Shown: piece by piece, positions 45,399-55,182 of the stretch | Layout: every line of letters starts with the position of its first letter | How positions within the stretch are numbered: the first letter of the stretch is position 1 | DNA from: Sepioteuthis lessoniana | Taxonomy: Eukaryota; Mollusca; Cephalopoda; Myopsida; Loliginidae | Length of the DNA stretch: 64,000 nt | NCBI GenBank assembly: GCA_963585895.1 | Contig: CAUZXS010004307.1 | Location: forward strand, 1 to 64,000 | Reading direction: 5' to 3' | Notes under the pieces: generated by a model | Seen by the model: only the letters and a program-made list of their open reading frames with translations | Told to the model about the DNA's origin: nothing | The model's database searches: none | Program-made: the position numbers and the translations under genes

Positions 45399-46946
45399 CC
45401 CCGGGACAGAAATATAAGACCACCATCAAAAATGAAGAAAAAGATATTGTTTACAGTTTTGAGATTATGAAAATCAGAAATATGAAAGATAAGGTTAAGA
45501 CACATTTAAATTTAAGATAAGAAGAAATTTTAATTCATTTTCATACGTATATTAACATTTATGCTAAATTTTAAAATTTACTTTTGATATAAATATAAGA
45601 CCACCAATAAAAACCAAAGAAAAAAGACTTAATTTTATTGAAAAAATTATTATATATAGTCTATATAATATAGAAGCAATTAAAACTGTAATACTTAAAA
45701 TACTAAAAACATAAATGGCTAAAGGAACTAAATTATCTGATTTTGAGAAAGGCGAGATTACAGCTCTGAAAAGAGTCGGAAAATTTCAGAGAGAAATTTC
45801 GAAGGCCTTAGGACGCAGTAAAACCGTTATCTGGAATTACTTGAGAAGTCCAAATAAGTATGGAACAAGAAAACCGACTGGCAGGCGAGAAAAATTTTCA
45901 CCACTATTCAAGAGAAGAATTGTTCGCAAAGTAAAAAAGAAAACTTCGTCAACATCAAAAATATTGAAACCTTTTGTGAATACTCCTTGCAATACTAGAA
46001 CAATTAAAAGACATTTAAACAACGAAAAAATTAAACATAAGAAAAGAATTCATCGTCCATGGGTAACTCCGAAGCACAAAGAGAAACGACAGGAACATGC
46101 TCATCAATATCAAACTATGAGTGCTCAAGAATGGCGAAAAGTTGTTTTCTCTGACGAAAAGAAATTCAATTTAGACTGCCCAGATGTCTTTCGGAAATAC
46201 CGGCCTGCATAAATTTTTTCAGAAGAGAATTACTCAACAAGGCATAGTGGAGGAGTATCTCTTATGATCTGGAGGACCTTCTCATCTTCAGGAAAACTTA
46301 AATTACAATTTGTCGGTGGTTGACAAAAAGCATCAGATTATGTGAAGATGCTGGTTGGTTTATCTCTCGCACAAGAAGGGCGTCGTCTATGTGGAGAAGA
46401 ATGAATTTTTCAGCAAGATTATGCTGCTATCCACAATGCATCAGTATCAAAGAAGTACTAGCTTGAGCAAAAAATAAGACTTCTTGACCATCCAGTGTGC
46501 TCTCCAGACCTCAATCCGATAGAAAAATTGTGGGGATTGATTGTTGTAAAAGTTTATGAAGGAAGTCGACAATAATCAGCAATTTCTCAACTCAAAAACG
46601 TAATCTTAGACGCATGGGAAAAATACCTTCGATTCAACTTCAGAAACTAGTTGATTAGCCGAATTTTTGAGGTTATCAAAGCTAATGGCGGATTGACAAA
46701 ATATCAAATAAAAAAAATTACCTTTATATTCTATAATTCTGCTCATTAGTCTTATATGTCAAAAAGATTTTTTAAAATTAAGCATAAATGCTAATATACA
46801 TATAAAAATGAATTGAAATTTCTTGATATTTTAAATCTAATTGTCATTATACCATATCTTTCATATATCTGATTTTTATAATTTAAATATTGTAAACAAT
46901 ATGTTTTTTTTTCATTTTTGAGAGTGGTCTTATATTTTTCCTGGGG
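45399..46946 (+). mobile_element. Tc1-like DNA transposon, 1548 bp, long inverted repeats of IR/DR type
   Basis: The left end CCCCGGGACAGAAATATAAG and the right-end complement CCCCAGGAAAAATATAAG match and stay similar for about 210 bp, for example ATATTGTTTACA and CATTTATGCT. Within each inverted repeat, AATATAAGACCACC-like motifs occur both at the tip (45410) and at the inner edge (45592; right side near 46747-46760). Inner plus outer binding sites of this kind are the IR/DR arrangement known in Sleeping Beauty-type elements. It is inserted in a TA-rich microsatellite, so the exact TA duplication cannot be read. The transposase is broken. Confidence 0.88.
45715..46700 (+). pseudogene. Tc1-type DD34E transposase, decayed
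   Basis: The open part (45715-46212, 165 codons) starts MAKGTKLSDFEKGEITALKR and has the first helix-turn-helix (FQREISKALGRSKTVIWNYL), a basic linker GTRKPTGRREKFS, and the first catalytic Asp in VVFSDEKKFNLDCPD. A stop follows at 46210. Later frames contain FQQDYAAIHNASVSKKY (second Asp near 46420) and CSPDLNPIEKLWGLI (Glu near 46520). The spacing of 34 codons between Asp and Glu fits DD34E. Stops lie at GAATGA (46403), TAG (46460) and TAA (46575). The total frame is near the usual 330-340 residues. Confidence 0.88.
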
Positions 46947-47285
46947 ATATATATATATATAGTTTATAAATGAATAGTTTGTAGGTAACATTTTTAAGCG
47001 AGCAAGGGTTGATTTGTTTGCACACAGTTAAATGGTTTCAAGTATAGCAAATGATTAAACAGTTCTATTTGACCTTCTGGGGGGACCTTAAAAGGTACGC
47101 TCGCCCCAGATCAGTGTTTCTCTGAGAGTAATGGCAATAAAGAGGTACTCCACATTTCCAACGCTTCAGGACTGGAGCCTCACCATCAGATGCAATGTAG
47201 TGTCGTATCTAGCACACTTATTGGTGTGGGTCATACGCCTCTGCAGAGATGCAGTCGGCATATTCTACTCTCCCAGCCGACTGGG

Positions 47286-47289
<4 letters not shown>
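46947..47289 (-). repeat. REP-E copy 4, right part
   Basis: Continuation beyond Tc1: GTTTATAAATGAATAGTTTG, body unit CACAGTTAAATGGTTTCAAG (47024), then the head (GGCAATAAAGAGGTACTCC, AGCACACTTATTGG) ending CTCCCAGCCGACTGGG. A small substitution (TTCTGGGGGGACC) lies at 47077. Confidence 0.75.
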
Positions 47290-47344
<55 letters not shown>

Positions 47345-47492
47345 AGTATTATTTGGTCCAGTTTAATTGGAGTTGGGAGTAATTCCATCAGGACAAAAAA
47401 AAAAAAAAAAAAAAAAAAAACATTCAACAGTGAACATTTAAATATTCCTGGTAAAGAGCTCAATGTAACTAACATTACAGAGCAATAATTTC
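47289..47492. repeat. TA microsatellite, A-run and short unassigned sequence
   Basis: TA repeat at 47289-47341 and an A-run at 47395-47420. No other feature. Confidence 0.8.
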
Positions 47493-47628
47493 TTTAAGAA
47501 AACCAAAAACCGGTCACATTTGGAGTATAAATTTATTTCCATCCTGTTATGGGTTTTAGTAAAGTTTTCGATAGGATGGAAATAAATTTATAATCCTAAT
47601 GTTACCGATTTTTGTTTTTTCTTAAGGA
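47493..47628. repeat. Hairpin, arms about 52 bp
   Basis: AAGAAAACCAAAAACCGGT and GTATAAATTTATTTCCATCC on the left are mirrored by GGATGGAAATAAATTTATAA and ACCGATTTTTGTTTTTTCTT on the right, around a 26-bp loop (GTTATGGGTTTTAGTAAAG...). It could be a miniature inverted-repeat element. No coding potential. Confidence 0.8.
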
Positions 47629-47635
47629 TACATAC

Positions 47636-47687
<52 letters not shown>

Positions 47688-47866
47688 CTGTTGCTTGTCC
47701 AAACAGTAAAGTAAAGGCAAAAAAGCTTTATGGCAAAAAAGAAAGCCAAGCTGCTTCAGAAAATGATGTTATATACAGACACCATACTACATTTCCTGTG
47801 ACTCGGAGTTTCATGTTATGTATTCATTCATCCAAGTAGATGTTACTGGTAACAAAACAATATGGT
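47629..47866. other. TA tract and unassigned sequence
   Basis: 47636-47683 is a TA repeat. 47684-47866 contains a short plus frame with a Lys-rich stretch (KVKAKKLYGKKESQ) that I cannot assign to any family. Confidence 0.35.
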
Positions 47867-47867
47867 T

Positions 47868-48060
47868 GTCGAGCAGGATGCGGCACGAGGTTATTTTTAA
47901 ATGGATTTTAACAGGTTTGAACTTTTTTCCTCCATTACCAGTTTTTATTCCAAGAGCCTTGTCTGATCTTCTACTTACCCATAGCTGGAGAGAGAAAAGA
48001 TGAATGCTAACAATTCTCAAAGGTATTAACCCTATGTGAATTGCAAATACCTTTGTCCAT
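47868..48060 (-). repeat. Diverged SINE-A 3' part
   Basis: GTCGAGCAGGATGCGGCACG through CTTACCCATAGCTGGAGAG to CCTATGTGAATTGCAAAT. The tRNA-like head is missing. Confidence 0.6.
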
Positions 48061-48087
48061 ATTCAACGAAGATAACCATTGCTTCTC

Positions 48088-48146
<59 letters not shown>

Positions 48147-48527
48147 CAAAGACAACAACGGCAGTGTCACCAACAAAGCTTTCAAATGATGATGACCCTG
48201 TAGTCAGGCTTGGTTTCGGGATAGAAGAATCATTACCACTGATCCGGGGCACTCCCGAACTAATTTATGATACCATCAGGATTTGTTTGTTTCAAGTTAC
48301 ATTGTGGGAATACTAAAGCCATGCAAATATAGCATCTGTCTGATCTTGGAGCCTCTTCACATATTTCCGTTTTTCTGCTTGTGACAAGCAGTTTTGTCAG
48401 ATATGAAGAGGTTGAATTTACAATAAAACCTCGACACTCAGCTTCAATGGGAAATGCAGCCATCAATGAGAATTTGTATTTAGAAAAGTAACTCAAAGAA
48501 TATTTCCTTCTTTTCTCTTATATATAT
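48061..48527. other. TA microsatellite and unassigned sequence
   Basis: 48091-48144 is a TA repeat. 48145-48527 shows no recognisable repeat or coding motif. Confidence 0.4.
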
Positions 48528-48770
48528 GTTGGTATAATGGTTAGAGTGTTTGTCAATGGTCCGTGAGACCGGGGTTTAATCACAGATCGAGTCATACAGA
48601 GGAATCAAAAATGGTACTTGATGCTTCCTTGCTTAACACTCAGCATTGTTGGTACGGATCAAAGGTAAGTGGAGCAATCCAGGAAAAAGTGTAGCTCCCT
48701 TTGCTATACTTTGGTGTTGCAGCTATTGAAAAGAGAGCCTCCAGGTCACCCTCGACTATAGTCAGCCAAC
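48528..48770 (+). repeat. SINE-B copy, diverged
   Basis: A-box-like GGTATAATGGTTAGAG, decayed B box GGGGTTTAATCACAG, body CTTGCTTAACACTCAGCATT and 3' end ACCCTCGACTATAGTCAGCC. The head starts inside a TATG-rich flank. Confidence 0.75.
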
Positions 48771-49339
48771 TTATATATATATATATGACATACATATGTA
48801 TTTTATATGACTTTATCTTCTAATCATATAATTTAAATTAAATTCCCTATATTAATGGTTCTGAGTTAGTGGTAATGATGCTTTGAACCGGAAACCACTC
48901 AATTTTTCGCTGATTTTTACTCGTGTCTACGGTTCTGATAGGATAAAATTTGCTGCCTTTTGCCAGACAAAGGCAAATAAGATATCTGTTGAGCGATGTT
49001 TAGCAAGCTTGTTTCATGGCCTTGTGCCTCCATTGAACTATGCGAATTTCTGAAAAGTATTTATGCCATTACACCTGCTTAACAGTGGTATTATACACAG
49101 TTGAAATATCTAGGTGTGCGGTGAAGGCGTGTGAAACTTCCGTAATTTGCTCTTTGTAACTTGTGTCGACTCCTTGGCGCTTTCAGCTCTTCCTAGCCTT
49201 GTATTAGCCAGTGTACCGATTAACACAGAGTGCAAATTGTTCTTTTGTCGACTCCACTTCAAGAAGAGAAGATCATGCTTTGTCAAACCCACCTACTGAG
49301 GATCTCTATGGGAAGGGGTGGTTTACGGTAGGGATGTAT

Positions 49340-49341
<2 letters not shown>
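48771..49341. other. Unassigned interval
   Basis: 570 bp of mixed-composition sequence with no repeat family or coding motif recognised. Short frames on both strands lack conserved motifs. Confidence 0.4.
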
Positions 49342-49405
<64 letters not shown>

Positions 49406-49489
49406 GTATAGGGAGAACTGAGAAAAATGTACCGAAATTATTTTAATCGGCCCTTGTCTGAAAAAAAAACGGAATAAAAGTGTGTATGC

Positions 49490-49574
<85 letters not shown>

Positions 49575-49639
49575 TAGGAAAAATAGAGAAAAACGTAGAG
49601 AAGTTACTTTTACCTGATTCTGCTAGAAAAAAAATAAAC

Positions 49640-49678
<39 letters not shown>

Positions 49679-49680
49679 TG
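49342..49680. repeat. GA and TG microsatellite cluster
   Basis: GA tracts at 49342-49402, 49503-49574 and 49641-49659, a TG tract at 49481-49502 and an ACAG repeat at 49660-49678. Confidence 0.9.
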
Positions 49681-49930
49681 TGTTTGAGATTGTGTGGAAC
49701 AGATTGAGAGAAATGGAGGGAGAGTAGAGAAGAAAGAGTTTTAGTGAAACTGCAGTGCGATAGAGTGCGTGGGACGATTTTTATCAGAGAGAAGGTAAAC
49801 CAGCAGTGGACAAAAAGTAATGATTAATTAACTAATTGATTGATTTTAATACCATGTAAAACCGTCTGGGTTTATTTTATCCTTAGAAGTTAGGGAATTG
49901 CGGTTATTAAGTTCACCTACCTTGGAAGAT
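49681..49930. other. Unassigned interval
   Basis: No recognisable element between the GA-rich cluster and the SINE-B at 49932. Confidence 0.4.
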
Positions 49931-49931
49931 A

Positions 49932-50192
49932 CCGGACATTGGCCTAGGGGTTAGAGTGTTCGCCAATGGCCCGGGAGACCTGGGTTCAATCCCAGGTCGA
50001 GTCATACCAAAGACTCAAAAAATGGTACTTGATGCCTCCTTGCTTAACACTCAGCATTATAAGGTACGTATCAAGGGTAAAGTAGAGCAATCCAGGGAAG
50101 GAGTAGCGCCCTCCCCTACACCTTGGTGTAGTAGCTATCGAAAAGGGAGCCTTCGGGTTACCCTCGACTATGGTCGCCAACTTTACTTTTAC
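49932..50192 (+). repeat. SINE-B copy, complete, fused to LINE-X
   Basis: Head CCTAGGGGTTAGAGTGTTCG, B box GGGTTCAATCCC, CTTGCTTAACACTCAGCATT, and 3' end GGTCGCCAACTTTACTTTTA with a second ACTTTTAC. LINE-X sequence begins immediately after, with no spacer. Confidence 0.9.
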
Positions 50193-50745
50193 TTTTACAC
50201 CTTGGAAGCAGCGTCTCATCAACCGAAAAAGACATCGACACGCGACTAGCAAAGGCATGGACGGCTATCGATAAGCTATCAGTCATATGGAAGTCAGATC
50301 TGACCGATAAAATGAAACGTAGTTTCTTCCAAGCAGCGGTCGTATCGATACTGCTATATGGATGCACTACATGGACGCTAACTAAACGGATGGAGAAAAA
50401 GCTAGACGGCAACTACACAAGAATGCTGCGAGCAATTTAGAACAAATCCTGGAGGCAACACCCCACAAAGCAGCAGCTATACGGCAATCTACCACCCATC
50501 ACGAAAAAGTTAGACGAATCAGACATGCGGGACACTGCTGGAGAAGTAGGGACGAGCTCAGTAGTGATGTGGACACCTACACATGGCCGAGCAAAGGCAG
50601 GGCGACCAGCTTGAACCTACACACAACAGCTTTGTGTAAATACGGGATGTAGCCCTGAGGACCTGCTGGAAGCGATGGGTGATAGGGAGGGATGACGAGA
50701 TAGGGTCAGGGATATCCGTACTGATGGCGTGACATGATGATGATA
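50193..50745 (+). mobile_element. LINE-X 3' fragment joined to a SINE-B tail
   Basis: The plus strand carries LGSSVSSTEKDIDTRLAKAW, SDLTDKMKRSFFQAAVVSI, LLYGCTTWTLTKRMEKKLD and NYTRMLRAI before a TAG at 50438; then the region decays. It ends GCGTGACATGATGATGATA. It begins mid-coding, immediately after the SINE-B tail ACTTTTACACC. Confidence 0.88.
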
Positions 50746-51060
50746 TTTACATATTTAGAGCTCTTGTTTCTGGAGAAGTTTTTGCAAACAGTTATATGAT
50801 ATCAAGCATTTCTATCTAAAACAAATAATTTGCACACAGTTATATGGTTTCAAGTATTCCTATCTAATACAAATAATTTGCACACAGTTATATGGTTTCA
50901 AGTATTCCTATCTAATAATATTATGGTTTCAATTATTTCTAATCAATAATGATCATCTATTTGCAAACAGTTACATGGTTTCAAGTTATTAAATAAAATC
51001 CTAAGTAAACAATAATAGTTTCATGTAACTATTCTTAATACAAATAATTTATAGTCATAT
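50746..51060. repeat. REP-E body array, best-preserved 48-bp units
   Basis: CACAGTTATATGGTTTCAAG occurs at 50836 and again at 50884, a 48-bp period, with TATTCCTATCTAATAC and AAATAATTTG between. Degenerate units (ACAGTTATATGATATCAAGC at 50788, AACAGTTACATGGTTTCAAG at 50966) lie on both sides. Confidence 0.85.
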
Positions 51061-51385
51061 AGTTTCTTAGGAGACAATCATCTGGAGATTGCAGGTTCAA
51101 TCCTGACTACAGGTGAGTAACAGTACAGGAATACTTAACATTTATAACCACCCGGTTATGGCTAACGGAATCAGAACAGGCGACCCCCGTGGATTCAATA
51201 AAGGATGTAGTTCGAAGTTCTGTGAAGGTTTCCGAGTTCGACAAACACCTGAAGAAGGCCGGAGGACATATCAGCCGAAACATTGTGGAAATAACAATAA
51301 AGATGAAGACAATAGTCCGAAAACCCTTAATGTTAAAAATCATCAAACTTCATCTCAGAAATTGAGACAACTAATATTCTTATCT
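51061..51385 (+). mobile_element. Penelope-like terminal fragment (tentative)
   Basis: Contains CACCTGAAGAAGGCCGGAGG and CAGCCGAAACATTGTGGAAA, then AAAGATGAAGACAATAGTCC, the same 3' region as at 42373-42781. No reverse transcriptase or endonuclease coding is adjacent. Confidence 0.45.
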
Positions 51386-51492
51386 TATTGCAATGATTAT
51401 ATGATTTCAGATAGTTATTTCTGTTCAATAATAATCCTTTGTTTGCACAGATATACAGTTTCAAGAAAGTAAATATAATCCTTAGTAAACAA
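51386..51492. repeat. REP-E body remnants
   Basis: TGATTATATGATTTCAGATA and ACAGATATACAGTTTCAAG are degenerate body units. Confidence 0.5.
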
Positions 51493-51733
51493 ATATCATC
51501 ATCGTAGGCACGGATATCCCTGACCCTCTCTCGCCACTTCTCCCTATTGTTCATCGCCCCCGGCAGGTCTTCAGAGCCACACCCTGTATCCTCACATAGC
51601 TGCTGGATGTAAATTCGAGCTGGTCGTCCTGCTTTTGCCCGGCCATATGTGGGGGTCCATTGGAGTATATCACTTATGAGCTCGTCCCTGCTTCTCCAGC
51701 AGTGACCTGCATGTCTGGTTCGTCTAACTTGGA
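51493..51733 (-). mobile_element. LINE-X 3' fragment
   Basis: Begins ATCATCATCGTAGGCACGG and ends GGTTCGTCTAACTTGG. The minus frame contains NREKWRERVRDIRA and, further right, RDELISDILQWTPTYG. Only about 240 bp remain. Confidence 0.8.
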
Positions 51734-52019
51734 GTAAACAAATATAGCTTCAATGAACTATTCTTTCAACAAATGCTGGTTGATTGTGAGGTTTTTTTTT
51801 ATATATCAACCTTCTTTATACAAATAATTTATTTTTTCTGGCATTAAATATTCCTATCAAATACGTATAATTTTTAAACTGATCTATTTGACCCATTAAT
51901 GGGACCATGACGGCTATTACCACTTTGTATTAGAGTGGATATAGGAGTTATGTAAATGCAGTGGTACTCTATTCTCCTTGGATCTCCAGAACTGGAACCT
52001 CACTATCTGAGGCAGTTTA
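51734..52019 (-). repeat. REP-E copy, head interrupted by SINE-A
   Basis: Weak body and tail elements to 51885, then head sequence from TTTGACCCATTAATGGGACC (51889) to CTATCTGAGGCAGTTTAG (52020). The head resumes after the SINE at 52329. Confidence 0.65.
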
Positions 52020-52316
52020 GCATATTTACCAACCCCTCCGCTCGGGCAGGATATGACACAAGGTCAATTTTTTAAGCGGAGTTTAACAGGTTTTAATTCA
52101 GAGTTTTCCTTCTCCTAGACTAGTTGCCCCACCAAGGCTGAAGAATCTAGTCTGCCCCTACTATTTACCCATAGCTGGAGGGAGAATAATTGGATTCTTA
52201 CCTTTCCCAAGGGTATTAGTGCTATGTGAAATGCAATCAGTCTCGTCCAGGATTTGAACTCGTGTCGCCGTGTTCATTCCCTACGACGATAACGATTACA
52301 CCACGGGCACCCCCTC
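52020..52316 (-). repeat. SINE-A copy inserted in a REP head
   Basis: CCAACCCCTCCGCTCGGGC opens the 3' end. The head complement GGATTTGAACTCGTG and GATTACACCACGGGCACC closes it. Flanks GAGGCAGTTTAG (left) and GAGGCGGTTTAG (right, 52329) are a 12-bp target duplication with one change. Confidence 0.88.
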
Positions 52317-52486
52317 AAAAAAATCGGAGGCGGTTTAGTGTCATACCGAGTTCTCCCTTTTTTTGCGGGGGGTGGGGCTTACCTCTCCGCAGGGGAATAG
52401 TCAGCGTATTCTGAACCCTCCCTCAATATGGCCAAAGAAATGTTGTACCAAATGTATTGAAGTACGTGAGGAATAGCATGTATAAT
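52317..52486 (-). repeat. REP head remainder and short unassigned sequence
   Basis: GGCGGTTTAGTGTCATACCG to CAGCGTATTCTGAACCCTCC is the continuation of the interrupted head. 52426-52486 is unassigned. Confidence 0.65.
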
Positions 52487-53062
52487 TGGTTGTTTGGGTT
52501 TTTTGGCATATCAACCTTTGTAGTTTATTTAATGCCAAATCCATTTTAATACAAATAATCAGTTCTATTTCAAACAATTCAGTTTAGCATACAAAAACGG
52601 TTCCATTTCAAACAATTCAATTTTGCATAAGTATGCAGTTTAAATGTAAGTACACAGTTTTATTATCAAAAGCATTTTTATTTCAAGCTATTCAGTTTAG
52701 TCAGACAGTTCTAATTCAAACAATTCAGTTTTGCATAAAGTACGCAGTTTAGTTCTATTTAACCCAAACATAGGGCCCTATCAGGTGTTACCAGTCCGGG
52801 CCTGAGTGAACCTAGGGAGCGATGGCAATGAAGGGGTGCTCTGCGTTCCCCAAAGTTCCAGCATCATTGGAACCTCACCATCAGATTGTTTAGTGTCATA
52901 TCCAGGACCCTCGTTGGGTGGGGGTCTTACTCCTCTGCAGAGGTGCAATCGTGATATTCTACAGCCCCAGCCGACTGAGCCAAAGGACACTCGTTGTAGG
53001 AGATTTTCTCCCTCAGCAGAAGTGCAGTCAGTGTATTCTACGGCCCCAACCGACGGGGTAAT
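52487..53062 (-). repeat. REP-D copy with duplicated head end
   Basis: Tail complement GGTTTTTTGGCATATCAACC, body of TTCAAACAATTCAGTTTAGC units (52575-52740), and head to CAGCCCCAGCCGACTGAGCC (52979). About 75 bp of head end is then repeated (ACACTCGTTGTAGGAG to CCCCAACCGACGGGG). Confidence 0.8.
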
Positions 53063-53477
53063 CTGGTATTAAGGTTTAAAGGTTCACGAAAAGAACTTGA
53101 ACGGTGAGTGTGGAAACGAGATGTAGAAATAATTACATTTTCTTAATCGAATTGCCCGGAATTTTAAGAAGCACTTCGTGTAATGTGTGTGCTTTTGAGC
53201 TTCGTCAGGGAGAAGTGGTCACTGAACTTGATTAAGAATTTGATATCCAATTGATATTAGTCGGTTGTGCAAAAGTAAGCCAGACTTGATTAACAAACGC
53301 ACATTCAACCTCCTACAGACGCTGAAACATTTTGGTGAAAAATTATTAGAAACGATTTATTCCTTCCACTGACTAATGGGAATATTTGGTTCGTAAACGC
53401 CCGTTACCCACTAGGGGTTTTAACGGTATTTTTTCGAGAAAAGAAGCAGAGAAAGAAAGAGGTACGATGCTCGGAAA
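53063..53477. other. Unassigned interval
   Basis: 415 bp without recognised repeats, RNA motifs or conserved peptide motifs on either strand. Confidence 0.4.
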
Positions 53478-54200
53478 ATTGTGGCTAACAATTGACCAGG
53501 AAGGTCTAATTCGTGTAGAAAGCGAATAGAATTTGCATTATGTTATAGCAAAAATAGACAAGACCCAACAGAATAGCAAGTGTATGTTATGCAGTGATAA
53601 AGATGCAACAGTTAATCCCATTATAAGCGAATGCAGCAAACTAGTGCATAAAGAGTTCAAGACTAGACACGATCCACTGGGAATTGTACAAGATATTGAA
53701 ATTTGACCATACTACCAAATAATATATGCACAAATCATAATCCTTCCAGGAGAATGTGACACAAAATTCTCTGGGATTTTGGAATACAAAGACATCACCT
53801 TATTTCTGTCAAAAGACTTTTAACAAAGAAAAAAGAAAGAAAAGAAATGAGGATCTGCCGAATTTTGGACTTTGCCGGCGGACCATAGACTGAAAATCAA
53901 AGAAAACGATAAGAGAGACACGTATTTGGACCTTGCAAGAGAACTAAAAAGCTGTGGAACACGAAGGTGACAGTGATACCAATTGTAATTGGTACATTTG
54001 GAACGGTCCCCAAAGTCTAGGTTAGGGAGCTGGAAGAGTTAGAAATTGGAGGATGAGCCCAGACCATCACAACTAAAACATTGTTAAGATTGGCCAGAAT
54101 ACCGAGAAGAGTCCCGGAGACCCGTGGAAACTTGCTGTTGCTCAGATTCCCGTGAAAGACCATCAGGTAACGGTAGTGTGGAAAACTTAATAATGCAACG
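53478..54200 (+). pseudogene. LINE-Y fragment, plus strand
   Basis: The plus frame reads NSKCMLCSDKDATVNPIISE (53572-53631), a Cys-Cys...Cys domain, then KTRHDPLGIV. TKFSGILEYKDI (53760-53800) corresponds to the ILWDFEIQ region in a decayed state. NTKVTVIPIVIGTFGTVPK (53960-54020) and TLLRLARIPRRVPETRGNLL (54080-54140) complete the C-terminal order. Stops interrupt all frames. It is the most complete LINE-Y C-terminus in the window. Confidence 0.78.
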
Positions 54201-54246
54201 CGACAGGAACAGTTTCGAAAGCTTGGAAAAAAGACCGAAGGAATTG

Positions 54247-54672
54247 TGTTGTATATTGACCCTTGATCGAGTCGTCAATCAGAGACGTACCTTAGTAAAT
54301 AAGCAGACGCAGTTACGTGATTTATCGGAAGTTGTGGGCGTTATGAACTATTATATGCAGATGCCTGCTTGTCAGTTGGAGTCGGTGTGGGTATGAACCA
54401 GAGCCAGCTTGCAGTCATTGAGAGTACCCCGCTGGGAACGGTAGCCCCCAGCGGCCTCCAGTGGGTACCCCCGGCCGAGAAGCAGAAGTGCCAAATGGGG
54501 TATTGAAAATAACACAGCGCGCTATGGTCGATAAGAGAAGAGGTCAAGGGTTAATATAGCAGTCTGCCTTGGTCTCCCTATCTCCGTCTGTCTCTCATAC
54601 ACTGCAGAAAGAATAAAAAGACATATTTTTATAAAGAAGTGTTGTCCTTCATCCCTCAACTGCTATATAACA
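54247..54672 (+). repeat. LTR-T copy 5 inside a LINE-Y copy
   Basis: Starts TGTTGTATATTGACCC and has GAACTATTATATGCAG (54345) at the TATA position and AAAGAATAAAAAGACATATT near 54607. It ends about TATATAACA. LINE-Y-like sequence lies on both sides (CTTGGAAAAAAGACCGAAGG on the left, GGATGAAGCCCATTAAGAC on the right). Flanking AATTG and AACTG may be a 5-bp target duplication. Confidence 0.5.
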
Positions 54673-54840
54673 ACTGAAGATCAAAGGAAGGATGAAGCCC
54701 ATTAAGACTACAGCATTATTGAGATCAGCTAGAATACTGAGTAGAGTCCCGGAGACCAGATGAGACTTGCTGACACGCAGACAACAGTGGAGAGCCCATC
54801 AACTGACGTTGCTGTGAAAAATTTGTTGATAAAAAAGAAA
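54673..54840 (+). pseudogene. LINE-Y C-terminal fragment after LTR-T
   Basis: RKDEAH-type residues are followed by ALLRSARILSRVPETR in the plus strand near 54705-54760. The 3' UTR motif CATCAACTGACGTTGCTGTG then follows. Confidence 0.65.
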
Positions 54841-54959
54841 TGATATTCGCGCAAAGTTTTTTTCATAAAAAAGAATGCTCATTTCTCTAATGGAAGAGCA
54901 AGTATAAAACCTATATCAAAATTATGGACACTATTAATGTGCATAATTATCAGATGAAA

Positions 54960-54993
<34 letters not shown>
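54841..54993. other. Unassigned plus TA tract
   Basis: 54962-54993 is a TA repeat. No other feature. Confidence 0.5.
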
Positions 54994-54998
<5 letters not shown>

Positions 54999-55182
54999 GC
55001 AGCATTTCTTCGTTAATACAAATTTCATTAAATATAATAGACATTTTATGTCTACATATTTTCTTCTGCATTCGTTCGAATTCCCGTATTACTTTTATCG
55101 TATTGGGGGGGGGGAATTGATTTATGTCCATAGTTGTATATATCCCTAGTACATATATCAAACTTTTTTTTATCGTAACCAA

